Shown: positions 46,707 through 54,403 of the stretch, one piece after another | Layout: the number at the start of each line of letters is the position of its first letter | Position numbering within the stretch: the first letter of the stretch is position 1 | Origin: Candidatus Riflebacteria bacterium HGW-Riflebacteria-1 | GTDB taxonomy: Bacteria > Muiribacteriota > Ozemobacteria > Ozemobacterales > Ozemobacteraceae | DNA length: 64,000 bases | Assembly: GCA_002839445.1 (NCBI GenBank) | Contig: PGYB01000002.1 | Location: forward strand, 364,616 to 428,615 | Direction of reading: 5' to 3' | Made by a program: the position numbers and the translations under genes | The notes under the pieces: generated by a model | Told to the model about the DNA's origin: nothing | The model's database searches: none | What the model saw: only the letters and a program-made list of their open reading frames with translations

Positions 46707-48659
46707 ATGTCACAAGTTAAAGAAAACGCAGAGAAGCCCGCACCGCTGGCCATTGTCGGAAAGAGCGCGCTTTTTCCGGTCGCTCTGGCCCCCCGTATGT
46801 TTTGGCCGCAACTACTCGGTCTTAAGGGTTTGCTGGCTGGACTGGCTACCTCCCAATGGCCATTTAGTGATTTCTTTTCTACCCAGCAGCTTAAAGATCT
46901 CAAGGGCTTCGTCATGAAAAGCGGACTCCTCAGCACGGGCAGCCTCCCTGCTGACGGGTTTGAGATTCCTCCCGAGGTTCTTAAAATATCATCAGTTCTG
47001 CCGGTGTTGGGTCTTTATCTGGCAAAACAGGCTCTCGAAGATGTGCAAAGTTTTCAAAAAGGCACTATCAGCGCTGATCGGGTTCGAGTAGCTCTGGAAA
47101 CACGATTTTCTCAGCAGTCTTTCGCCGCGAATTCTTCTGCAGATGCCGATTCTCAGGTGCCCCCCAGTTCAAATGTTGCCGAAACTTTTGCCAGACACTT
47201 CGGGTTCAGCGCCTGCCCGGTTAATTGTGTGGCTCCGCTTCCGGGAGCTCTATCCTGGCTGGGAACAGCCATTCGCGAGTTGCAGAGCGGCTCGGCCGAC
47301 CTGGTTATCGCGGGCTGCACTGACGCAGTCCATTCAGTTTTCGCCTGGACCGACCAACCAGAAGTCTCCAATGCCTCTGAACAGCAATTTTGTGAGGGTC
47401 TCGGTATGATTGCTCTCCGCCGCCTCAGCGATGCCGAGCGTGATGGCGACCAGATTCTCGCGGTAATTTCCGGATGTGATGCCTCTTCGGTAAAATTCGT
47501 GCGAGCTTCAGCCTCTTTGCCAGCTGTGCCGCCCATATCGGCGTCTGATGCGTCAACCCCAAACCGAGAAATGTCGCCAGATTCAGGCGTGGGTCGCGCC
47601 GAACAGTTCGCCCGTTTTGCCCGTCTGCCAGCTGCAGATATTGTTCTGGCAGCTGACGGCTCCTGCCGGAATCTACCATTCAATCGCCTTCCAGAAGACG
47701 GCTCCGACAGCGCTATTCTTGACTGGAAGCTGATTCGCGAGGGTCTGGTGCAACGCACTGGTTCTCGTCGCTTCTTTCATGATCTACTCGGAGCCCTGCT
47801 TGGAACCTTTGTCAGCCGCGTCGTAGTTCAGAATCCCGTTGCTTTTGCCGCGGTTTCCTCATCGCCTGTCGTCTTTCTCGCCAATCATCAGATCGGTCTC
47901 GAATCGCCTCTTTTCATGACGCTGACATACAGTATGACTGGTCTTCCAGTCGAAGCTGTAGCCAAACCCGACCATATAAATGCCTGGCTGGCCTTTCTGC
48001 TGGCTTTCGCTGAAGAATCACTGGGCAACAATCATCCTTTCCGCCTGATGTTCGCTGATCGTCAGAACCCTCAGGCCTTGCTCGACAGTCTCAAGAAGCC
48101 AGGCAAACAGGAAGCGTCGCTACTGGTGCATGTCGAAGGAACAAGGGCGGCTGCGGCCAATCAGCCCGTGACGCGCATGAGTTCAGTTTTTCTCGATATG
48201 GCTATCGAAAAGAATCTGCCGCTGGTTCCCTTGCGCTTTGTTGGCGGTCTTCCTGTTGAGCCTTCTGAAGAAAGATATGATTTTCCTTTCAAAAATGGCA
48301 AGCAGGACTTCTTGATCGGAGCACCGATAATGCCAGAGCAGCTGAAGAAGATGCCTTACGGTCAGCGTCCCCGCTTTCTGATGGAATTGATCAACAACCT
48401 TGGTCCGGGCAAAGGGCAGGATATGCCGTTGCCCCCAGATAAAAAGTTCGAAGCGAAGACCCGCTTTTTTGTCGAAACTTTTGGCTTCCCCAAGATGCAG
48501 GCCATGCTGTTCGCAATTCTGCAGATGATCGATGATCCCTGCGAAGAGACGACACAACTGATGCAGGCTGTTCAGACCGGCAAGGTTGACCCGCATAATC
48601 CCGGTATTCCGCCGGCTCTCAAGAGTTTTCTCGGTCACATCACGACAAAATTTTCCTGA
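46707..48659 (+). CDS. Degenerate ketosynthase fused to PlsC-type acyltransferase
   Basis: A 650-residue protein. Residues 10-335 resemble polyketide/polyunsaturated-fatty-acid synthase ketosynthases: PLAIVGKSALFP, an apparently retained Cys region (VNCVAPLPGALSWLG) and EGLGMIALRRLSDAERDGDQI. The C-terminal half with the two catalytic His motifs is missing or unrecognisable. A 1-acyl-glycerol-phosphate acyltransferase-like domain follows (about 375-600), with FLANHQIGLESPLF (HX4E, not the usual HX4D) and VHVEGTRA. It is probably a lipid-biosynthesis protein with inactive ketosynthase. I chose the ATG at 46707; GGACGG lies upstream. Confidence 0.65.
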   Translation: MSQVKENAEKPAPLAIVGKSALFPVALAPRMFWPQLLGLKGLLAGLATSQWPFSDFFSTQQLKDLKGFVMKSGLLSTGSLPADGFEIPPEVLKISSVLPVLGLYLAKQALEDVQSFQKGTISADRVRVALETRFSQQSFAANSSADADSQVPPSSNVAETFARHFGFSACPVNCVAPLPGALSWLGTAIRELQSGSADLVIAGCTDAVHSVFAWTDQPEVSNASEQQFCEGLGMIALRRLSDAERDGDQILAVISGCDASSVKFVRASASLPAVPPISASDASTPNREMSPDSGVGRAEQFARFARLPAADIVLAADGSCRNLPFNRLPEDGSDSAILDWKLIREGLVQRTGSRRFFHDLLGALLGTFVSRVVVQNPVAFAAVSSSPVVFLANHQIGLESPLFMTLTYSMTGLPVEAVAKPDHINAWLAFLLAFAEESLGNNHPFRLMFADRQNPQALLDSLKKPGKQEASLLVHVEGTRAAAANQPVTRMSSVFLDMAIEKNLPLVPLRFVGGLPVEPSEERYDFPFKNGKQDFLIGAPIMPEQLKKMPYGQRPRFLMELINNLGPGKGQDMPLPPDKKFEAKTRFFVETFGFPKMQAMLFAILQMIDDPCEETTQLMQAVQTGKVDPHNPGIPPALKSFLGHITTKFS

Positions 48660-48755
48660 ACCTGCCCCCTGCCCGCTGTTCACCGGCAAAACCAAGCCGG
48701 CGCATGCTAAATGCCGGTCAACGTGATTTTCTTTGTTGACCTGTCTTTTCAGACT

Positions 48756-48843
48756 TTATGTCGCAAATTGCGACTTCAAGTTTTCCTCTTCAGCATAGGT
48801 TAGTTGAAACATAAAAAACTGGCCGGGAAGCTTTCGGCATGCG
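48756..48843 (-). pseudogene. ORF6N-domain remnant of the left element
   Basis: A 28-codon fragment on the minus strand, ending at a TAA, reads KLPGQFFMFQLTYAEEENLK. It aligns with the middle of the ORF6N-family gene at 49279-49842 (ERFPASFMFQLTADEEEFLR). The rest is deleted, so it is a relic of a second copy. Confidence 0.7.
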
Positions 48844-48870
48844 CCTTACCTGTGCTGCCTTCAATGCCAT
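48844..48870 (-). pseudogene. Integrase start remnant of the left element
   Basis: Nine codons (MALKAAQVR) starting at ATG 48868-48870, in the same position relative to the attachment region as the start of the integrase at 51975-51977. The remaining integrase has been deleted, joining this start to the ORF6N remnant. Confidence 0.5.
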
Positions 48871-48970
48871 GGTGTAACGCCTCTCCGTTGTGATTTCGTT
48901 ACACATAGAGTTACACTAAGTTATGGTGTAATTCAGCCAGTTGCTAAGGGTTCTATAAGATTCTGGCAAA

Positions 48971-48995
48971 CAAAAAACCCGCTTCATAAGCGGGT
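48971..48995 (-). terminator. Terminator in the left attachment copy
   Basis: ACCCGCTT and AAGCGGGT form a stem, followed by six T on the minus strand. It corresponds to the tRNA-Thr terminator at 52083. Confidence 0.75.
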
Positions 48996-49030
48996 CTGGC
49001 AGGTTTTGTTAAACCTTGTTAAATCGTCTG

Positions 49031-49045
49031 TCAGAGCCGAAGGCG
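49031..49045. other. Attachment site between the two tandem elements
   Basis: Fifteen bases identical to the tRNA-Thr 3' end at 52143-52157 (TCAGAGCCGAAGGCG on the plus strand). It marks the junction between the left relic and the right element. Confidence 0.8.
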
Positions 49046-49278
49046 TCTATCTGCTTGCGCTTGCAAACGCCTTTTAATAGAGTGTTTCAGAAATTGTTTC
49101 GAGCCTGTTACCCCAAAAAAATAAATGCGCATGATAAAAAATATTCTTTCTGGCCGGCTCAATCTTCTCGAAATTATAACATATCATCGGCAAGATTTTT
49201 ACCGGCCGCCACCTGCCAAAACACAACCCTTATACTTTTGCTACTGCTACAGTTCGGCCGCCACGGATTGCAGCGGGT

Positions 49279-49842
49279 TCAGTCTTCATTGTCTTTCTTG
49301 CCCGGTTTAAAGCCTATTTTTCTTCTGCCGGGTGTCGGTGCTTCCAGTAGCGGTAAGATGATCTCATGGAATATCTTGAACTGGTCATCATGGCCGGTCA
49401 GTCGTGATTCTATTTCGTCGATTTTGGCAGCAATATCGGCATAGCTAAGGCTGACTTTGCGCAACCTTACAAACGCCTCGATGATCTGAATACTGACCGC
49501 TATAGCCTGTCCGCTTCTCAGAACATTGGCAAGCATCAGAACGCCATGTTCAGTAAAAACCTTGGCCGCGTATCTTCTGCCGCCGCGCTTTTCTTTACTG
49601 ATCTGGTTTTCTGTTTTTGAAGTCACAATTTGTGACCTCAAAAATTCTTCTTCGTCAGCAGTTAGCTGAAACATGAAACTAGCCGGGAAGCGCTCAGAGT
49701 TACGCTTGACCGCCTGATTCAATACTTTGGTTTCAACGCCGTAAAGTTCGGCAAGGTCAGAATCAAGCATGACCTTCTGGCCGCGCATCTTGTATATCTT
49801 CTGTTCAAGATATTCATTGCTTATCTGCATTAGCTTTGTCAT
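49279..49842 (-). CDS. ORF6N-domain phage-type protein
   Basis: A 187-residue protein with an N-terminal ORF6N DNA-binding-like domain: KIYKMRGQKVMLDSDLAELYGVETKVLNQAVKRN, then RRYAAKVFTEHGVLMLANVLRSGQA. The C-terminal half is coiled and unrecognised. Such proteins are common in phages and integrative elements. GAGGA lies 10 bases before the ATG. It is the gene nearest the left attachment site. Confidence 0.8.
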   Translation of the reverse strand: MTKLMQISNEYLEQKIYKMRGQKVMLDSDLAELYGVETKVLNQAVKRNSERFPASFMFQLTADEEEFLRSQIVTSKTENQISKEKRGGRRYAAKVFTEHGVLMLANVLRSGQAIAVSIQIIEAFVRLRKVSLSYADIAAKIDEIESRLTGHDDQFKIFHEIILPLLEAPTPGRRKIGFKPGKKDNED

Positions 49843-50031
49843 CTGTTGTCATTCCTCTGCCCGGCAACTTGCGGCAACCTTTATGATTTTTTGAGATATG
49901 CCGGCCGCCACTTATTCAATATACAAAGATTTGTTTACCAGTCAAGACAATGCCGGCGCTTATTATGCGCCGGCTGTTGTCTGGTCTCAGGGCCGCCAGC
50001 CTTACCAGGGTAAAATCAACGCCGGTATGAA

Positions 50032-50274
50032 TTAGCGCCAGCCATGGCCGCGCCTGAGAGATTGAATAATCTTGCTGTTTCCCCGCTCTCGGAAACTTTG
50101 CAGGGGTAAGTTCTCGGCTTCTTCGGTAAGGCCTTCGAGCATGTCAAAAGTCTGCCTGGCCAAGTTATGCCGGTCAATGCCGTTTTGTGTGGTTTTGCTG
50201 GCTCTAGCCAGCGTCAGAACATGCAGTAAGTAGTATTGAAGAAGTTCTTCAAAGGTCTTCGGGTAGTTCAGCAT
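50032..50274 (-). CDS. Small hypothetical of the tRNA-Thr element
   Basis: An 80-residue helical protein (YPKTFEELLQYYLLHVLTLAR). Its ATG overlaps the stop of the AlpA remnant (TAATG), indicating coupled translation in the original element. I recognise no family. Confidence 0.5.
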   Translation of the reverse strand: MLNYPKTFEELLQYYLLHVLTLARASKTTQNGIDRHNLARQTFDMLEGLTEEAENLPLQSFRERGNSKIIQSLRRGHGWR

Positions 50275-50399
50275 TACTGAGCACCCCCGGCCATCTGCTC
50301 AATCAGCGCTCTAATGTCTTCGACGCGCCAGAGGGTTGCGCGTTCGCCGCGCTTTTTGGGTATGGGCTTTGGGAAGCGCCCTGTTTTAATGCCATTCCC
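50274..50399 (-). pseudogene. AlpA-type regulator/excisionase remnant
   Basis: A 41-codon open stretch (GRFPKPIPKKRGERATLWRV near the middle) matches the C-terminal half of AlpA-family DNA-binding proteins, which control integrases and excision. The N-terminal helix-turn-helix half is missing, because an in-frame stop (50400-50402) lies just upstream. The tail of the neighbouring 50303-50845 gene reads the same bases in another frame, suggesting a deletion joined the two. Confidence 0.6.
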
Positions 50400-50845
50400 T
50401 TACCCCGCTGGCGATCTGTTTGTATCAATGAAAAAATGCGCCTACCTCTAGCCAGCTTGCCGCGCTCTTTTGCTTCTTTCTTGCGATACACGCCTAACGC
50501 CTTGGGGTCTTCCCATTTATCAACCCGCCCGAAGTAAATAGCGTCAGCTCGTTTCTGAAACTCTCCGGATAGCCAAGGCGGCAGGGTAATATCGTCACAT
50601 AAGCACCTGCTAACCATGTATAACAAAAGATCGCCGGGTATGTCTTTGGTATGCCGATACTCTCTGCTTATATGATGTATTTCAGCCCATGCCAGCAGCT
50701 TTCTGAATTTTTTGGCGTCAAACTCATCTGGCAACTTCGAGTTACGCGGCAGGTGTGCTATTTTTTGGTAACTCGCTGCCACCTGTCGCAGTTCTTCTGC
50801 TGTCGCTGTCCACGGGTCGAAGGGCTTAGTGCTTTTTTCCGTCAT
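50303..50845 (-). CDS. Hypothetical of the tRNA-Thr element, tail altered
   Basis: A 180-residue charged protein of unrecognised family; the body (about 1-140) is helical. The last 30 residues translate the AlpA remnant out of frame, so its original C-terminus was probably lost in a deletion. GGAGC precedes the ATG. Confidence 0.5.
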   Translation of the reverse strand: MTEKSTKPFDPWTATAEELRQVAASYQKIAHLPRNSKLPDEFDAKKFRKLLAWAEIHHISREYRHTKDIPGDLLLYMVSRCLCDDITLPPWLSGEFQKRADAIYFGRVDKWEDPKALGVYRKKEAKERGKLARGRRIFSLIQTDRQRGKGMALKQGASQSPYPKSAANAQPSGASKTLER

Positions 50846-50887
50846 TGTCGACGCTCCTGTGTGTTCTGCTGTTTCGTTGCGGCCGGC

Positions 50888-51202
50888 TCACTTAAAATAT
50901 CGCCTGATCTCTGCCCATCGGCCGGCAACGCAAAAAAACGGGTCATCTTCGGCAACCGTGAATTGTGCGTCAGGTGTTGCATATATGAAGATTCCACCGT
51001 CTTCTGATCTTCTGGCCATGGCAAGAGATATTTGCTCTGTGTCGATCTGTCGGAAGGCGTAAAGCTCAAGGCTGTCATCAGTAACGCGGCTTGCCGGTAG
51101 AAATATCGCTATATTATCTTTGAATATGCGAAATTCCCGGAACCTGTCCGAGTCGATCTTAAATGCAAAGCGGTCGCTGTCAGAAACACTCAAATTTGTC
51201 AT
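50888..51202 (-). CDS. Hypothetical of the tRNA-Thr element
   Basis: A 104-residue protein without recognised motifs (FRIFKDNIAIFLPASRV, ISLAMARRSEDGGIFIY). The ATG at 51202 has AGAGGT upstream; the longer frame from 51259 has none. It lies next to the broken integrase. Confidence 0.5.
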   Translation of the reverse strand: MTNLSVSDSDRFAFKIDSDRFREFRIFKDNIAIFLPASRVTDDSLELYAFRQIDTEQISLAMARRSEDGGIFIYATPDAQFTVAEDDPFFCVAGRWAEIRRYFK

Positions 51203-51280
51203 AAAATTACCTCTTTCAAAAGATTTACTGTAGCAAAGTAGCAAGTGTAGCAGTAGCAACTTGCCACGGTATCAATTCTG

Positions 51281-51977
51281 TCAGCCTCGAAACTTGTATT
51301 TTTCTCGAAGTGCTTTAATGTCAGGGTTCGGGCTGGCTCTCAGTTCGTCAAGGTAGTCAGCCCATGTCTGCATCATCTCGCGCCGCGCTTCAATATGAGT
51401 AGTTCTGTTATATGCCCGGCCGAGAGGGTCTTTTACAACATGTGCAAGAGACTGTTCTATAATATCTACCGGGAAGCGCAAAACTTCGTCAAGAATGGTT
51501 CGCGCCGTGTCCCGCCAGCCGTGGCCGGTCATCTCTTCGCCAGTTATACCCATACGCCTGAAGGCTGTAAGCACGGCGCTATTGCTCATGGGCCGCTCTT
51601 TCGATCTGGCGCATGGAAAAACATACTTGCTGTCGCTTGAATACTGCTGAAGCTCTCTAAGAATTGCCAGCGCTTGCCGTGGTAATGGCACTATGTGTTG
51701 AGACACGCCGCTTTTCTGTGTCTTCGAGACAACCCGGCGCCACTCGGCCGCCTCAAGGTCAAATTCTGTCCACTCAGCCTGTCGAAGTTCGCCGGGCCTT
51801 ACAAACAACATCGGGGCCAGCATCAGGGCACTTCTTACTAAAAACGTGCCCCGGTATTCGTTGCAAGCTCGAAGAATACCAGCCACGCCCGCCGGGTCCG
51901 TTGCCGTCATAATGCCGGGTAACTTTTTTGCCGGGCTCTGGTTTCAAGTTCTTGATCTGGGTAGGGTTTAGCTTCAT
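51281..51977 (-). pseudogene. P4-type tyrosine integrase with internal deletion
   Basis: The start (KLNPTQIKNLKPEPGKKVTR) is an arm-type DNA-binding domain. In another frame follows the catalytic domain, with RPGELRQAEW (catalytic Arg), TGHGWRDTART (His/Arg) and GRAYNRTTHIEAR (Tyr). About 150 residues of the middle, including the core-binding domain, are missing and a frameshift joins the halves. The normal length is about 400. It ends beside tRNA-Thr, as expected for such integrases. Confidence 0.8.
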
Positions 51978-52082
51978 TTGGGGTAACCTCTCTGGGTATA
52001 TTGTTGCTACCCTATAAAGTTACCCCTTTTTATGGGGTAAGTTAAATGCAATACACCTTCGTTTAACTGAGTCGGCAGGCAA

Positions 52083-52106
52083 CAAAAAACCCGCTTCATC
52101 AGCGGG
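52083..52106 (-). terminator. Terminator after tRNA-Thr
   Basis: CCCGC and GCGGG form a stem around a 7-base loop, followed by a run of six T on the minus strand. Confidence 0.8.
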
Positions 52107-52142
52107 CTTGTTGGAAGTTATTGCACTTCTTTGAACTTGTTA

Positions 52143-52157
52143 TCAGAGCCGAAGGCG
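52143..52157. other. Attachment site at tRNA-Thr 3' end
   Basis: The last bases of the tRNA plus flank (TCAGAGCCGAAGGCG), repeated exactly at 49031-49045. It is the right end of the element. Confidence 0.8.
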
Positions 52158-52218
52158 GGAATCGGACCCGCGACCTACGCATTACGAGGGCGTTGCTCTA
52201 CCCCTGAGCTACTCCGGC
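52147..52218 (-). tRNA. tRNA-Thr(CGT)
   Basis: A full cloverleaf: acceptor GCCGGAG/CTTCGGC, D-arm GCTC/GAGC, anticodon loop CTCGTAA (anticodon CGT), and a T-arm GCGGG/CCCGC. The anticodon stem has one mismatch next to the loop. CCA is not encoded. It is the integration target for the two elements. Confidence 0.95.
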
Positions 52219-52232
52219 GCTTGTTCTGATCA

Positions 52233-52261
52233 ATTATCTCATCAAGGCTGTATCACTACAA
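52233..52261 (-). promoter_or_regulatory. Promoter of tRNA-Thr
   Basis: On the minus strand TTGTAG (52256-52261) is 17 bases from GATAAT (52233-52238), 14 bases before the tRNA. Confidence 0.6.
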
Positions 52262-52270
52262 CCTTAAATG

Positions 52271-52295
52271 AAAAAAGGCCCGCTTTTAGCGGGCT
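52271..52295 (-). terminator. Terminator after tRNA-Gln
   Basis: GCCCGC and GCGGGC form a stem with a short loop, followed by a run of T on the minus strand. Confidence 0.85.
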
Positions 52296-52300
52296 TGCGG

Positions 52301-52371
52301 CTGGGGTGCAGGGAGTCGAACCCCAATAGGCAGTTCCAGAGACTGCTGTCCTACCATTAGACGACACCCCA
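52301..52371 (-). tRNA. tRNA-Gln(CTG)
   Basis: Acceptor TGGGGTG/CACCCCA, anticodon loop CTCTGGA (anticodon CTG) on a perfect GCAGT/ACTGC stem, T-loop TTCGACT, discriminator G. CCA is not encoded. A UA-type acceptor start is usual for tRNA-Gln. Confidence 0.95.
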
Positions 52372-52384
52372 AAGCAGTTCGCTC

Positions 52385-52413
52385 ATAATAGCACCGCGCT
52401 GTTGCCAAGTCAA
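52385..52413 (-). promoter_or_regulatory. Promoter of tRNA-Gln
   Basis: TTGACT (52408-52413) is 17 bases from TATTAT (52385-52390) on the minus strand, 13 bases before the tRNA. Confidence 0.75.
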
Positions 52414-52441
52414 CAATTTTTTGCGGCAAAAAATGCAGCTG

Positions 52442-53638
52442 TCAGCCTTTGGCGGTTCTAAAATAACCGATATGGTTTTCCCACCAGCCGTCCAACACAC
52501 CTGCCCGTTCAAGTTCGCGCAGGCGCTGTTTAACCTTCTCGTGAATTGGCGACTGCAGCTTGTTTTCCCAGGGGGTGGCAGGCAGCGGAACAAAGGTGTG
52601 CATGTGAATGCGAACCTGATACTTCTCAAGCATTTCGTCCATGAAGTCGATGAGCTCAAACTGGTCGTCTTCAGTCTCGTCAGGGTTGCCGACAATAAAG
52701 TCGATGTGTGGCTGAAAGCCGAATTCTCGCAGCAAAGCGATCGCTCTGACTGAATGCTCGCGGCCATGCCCGCGATTCATTTTTTTGAGCATATTGTCAG
52801 ATCCGGTTTGAACGCCCATGACTATTGTCTTGTTCGACAGGTATGGCGCGACAAGCTGCATTACTTCTGGAGTAACAAAATCCGGCCTGACCTCAGACGG
52901 GAAACTGCCGAGATGAATTTCTGGCACGCCGATGCGTTTGAGCATTTCGAGCAGATCTTTCAGCGCAGCGAGATTGGGCTGGCGCCCGTCTGAGCCGTAG
53001 GCAAAGGCGTTTGACGCCAGAAACTTGATACGCTTGCGTGTCGGTTTGATGCGAAAATACTCTTTAACGATAGCTTCGATGCTGGTAAGACTGCGGTGGC
53101 GAAGAGTGCCGGCATGCAGGCGGGGAACGCCGCAGAACATGCAGCCAAATTTGCAGCCCCGGCTGATTTCGAGCGGCGGTAGGTAACCGACCAGCTCACT
53201 GAAGCCGGGATACAGATTCAGGTCGACCTTGCCGCGCGAGGTGGTATGCAGGCCTTTTCTGGCACTGTTTACCAGCCAGTCGCCGAGAAATTGCGGAAAA
53301 TAGTCTTCAGCTTCGCCGCAAACAACGTAGTCAAAGCCCAGTTCGCTGACGCTGTTTGGCGCGGCTGTTGCCTGGGAACCGCCGGCGATGGTTTCTGCCG
53401 CTGATCCGGCGTCGTGCAGCTGTTTCAGCTCTTTAGCAACCTGTTGAAGGTGCGGCAGCATAATGGAATATACAATAAGTGCGCGCGCCTGCGCAGCCTC
53501 CACCGGTATTGGCGAGTCGCTAACCCATGGCACCAGTGTAAAATTGTTGAGCAGCGCTGGCGGGCAGGCGCCGAGAATAGCGCCAAGGCTGACTTTGTTA
53601 TAGTTATGAATTCTGATTATAAGATTTGGCTTGTTCAT
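52442..53638 (-). CDS. Radical SAM protein, B12-binding-type
   Basis: A 398-residue protein. The N-terminal 140 residues have a Rossmann-like region resembling a cobalamin-binding domain (LGAILGACPPALLNNFTLVPWV, ALIVYSIM, AGGSQATAAPNSVSELGFDYVVCGEAE). The radical SAM cluster motif is CKFGCMFCG, and later strands (VMGVQTGSDNMLKKMNRGH, HIDFIVGNPDETEDD) match the family. The substrate is unknown. The ATG at 53638 is divergent from the secreted gene at 53791. Confidence 0.8.
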   Translation of the reverse strand: MNKPNLIIRIHNYNKVSLGAILGACPPALLNNFTLVPWVSDSPIPVEAAQARALIVYSIMLPHLQQVAKELKQLHDAGSAAETIAGGSQATAAPNSVSELGFDYVVCGEAEDYFPQFLGDWLVNSARKGLHTTSRGKVDLNLYPGFSELVGYLPPLEISRGCKFGCMFCGVPRLHAGTLRHRSLTSIEAIVKEYFRIKPTRKRIKFLASNAFAYGSDGRQPNLAALKDLLEMLKRIGVPEIHLGSFPSEVRPDFVTPEVMQLVAPYLSNKTIVMGVQTGSDNMLKKMNRGHGREHSVRAIALLREFGFQPHIDFIVGNPDETEDDQFELIDFMDEMLEKYQVRIHMHTFVPLPATPWENKLQSPIHEKVKQRLRELERAGVLDGWWENHIGYFRTAKG

Positions 53639-53790
53639 TGTAAGTTTCTTGGCATGTCTCTGCTGATAATCTAGCACTTTTGCGCGGCTAAATCCAGAGT
53701 TCTGCAACTAATCGCTGTTTGCCGGTGGCTGCGAACTGGTACGCAATTTGCGGCTATATTGGCGTAACACTACCTTATTCGAGGCTAAAA

Positions 53791-54336
53791 ATGAAAAAAA
53801 TTAGATTGGCTGTGATCCTGTGGATGGCTTGTTTCTGCCTTTCCGGCATGGTTTATGGCGATAATATAAATGATCTGCTCGACATCGATCGCGAACTGGT
53901 CGAAATGTCAGGGCAGAATCTCGAAAATACTGCTGCCCGCGAGTCAGAGCTGCGCGAAAAAGAAAGCAAACTTTTTTCCGCCATCATGAATTCAAACGAA
54001 GAGGTCGAAAAATTGATCGCGGTAATCGCTTCTTCTGGTTCTGGTCTTGACGCAAGGTTCAAGAGCCGCCTGCGTTTCGAAATCGGCCAGGAACACCGCA
54101 ATGACCTGCAGATCCTTCTCGATAAAATACAGAACGCTGGCGAGGGCCCTTCAGCTTCGGTCAGAGGCAAAAAAATCGCTTACATCTACGGTTGCGAAGT
54201 GAACCTGTATGATGGCCAGTGGCGCAACTCTTCTGATGGCCGCCGTTTCTGGGTGAGCAATGAATACCCCGATATCGTGCTTTCACCAGCCGAATACAAG
54301 CGCTACATGCAGTCAGCCCAGGAAGTAGAAGACTGA
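53791..54336 (+). CDS. Secreted protein of unknown function
   Basis: A 181-residue protein with a signal peptide (about 1-22) and a helical mature region that looks coiled (LDIDRELVEMSGQNLENTAARES). The C-terminal end contains YGCEVNLYDGQWRN and a lone Cys. I recognise no family. GAGG precedes the ATG. Confidence 0.6.
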   Translation: MKKIRLAVILWMACFCLSGMVYGDNINDLLDIDRELVEMSGQNLENTAARESELREKESKLFSAIMNSNEEVEKLIAVIASSGSGLDARFKSRLRFEIGQEHRNDLQILLDKIQNAGEGPSASVRGKKIAYIYGCEVNLYDGQWRNSSDGRRFWVSNEYPDIVLSPAEYKRYMQSAQEVED

Positions 54337-54353
54337 TCTTACGCTCGAACATC

Positions 54354-54403
54354 AGCTCCAGAATCTTATTTCCAGTGTCGGAAAGGGATTTTGGAGCTTT
54401 TTA
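54354..54403 (+). terminator. Terminator overlapping the DUF2971 gene end
   Basis: AGCTCCAGAATC and GATTTTGGAGCT form a stem of 11 pairs with one bulge-like mismatch, followed by TTTTTATTT on the plus strand. Confidence 0.75.

Larger units (their letters stand above)
48868..49045. repeat. Left copy of the integrase-promoter/attachment region
   Basis: About 178 bases that align with 51975-52157: integrase ATG, GGTGTAAC/GTTACAC inverted words (GGGGTAAC/GTTACCCC on the right), a terminator, and the 15-base tRNA-Thr end. The two copies differ by many substitutions, so the duplication is old and came from two related elements. Confidence 0.75.
51975..52157. repeat. Right copy of the integrase-promoter/attachment region
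   Basis: About 183 bases from the integrase ATG to the tRNA-Thr 3' end, containing GGGGTAAC/GTTACCCC inverted repeats (possible integrase or excisionase arm sites) and a terminator. It is homologous to 48868-49045. Confidence 0.75.
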
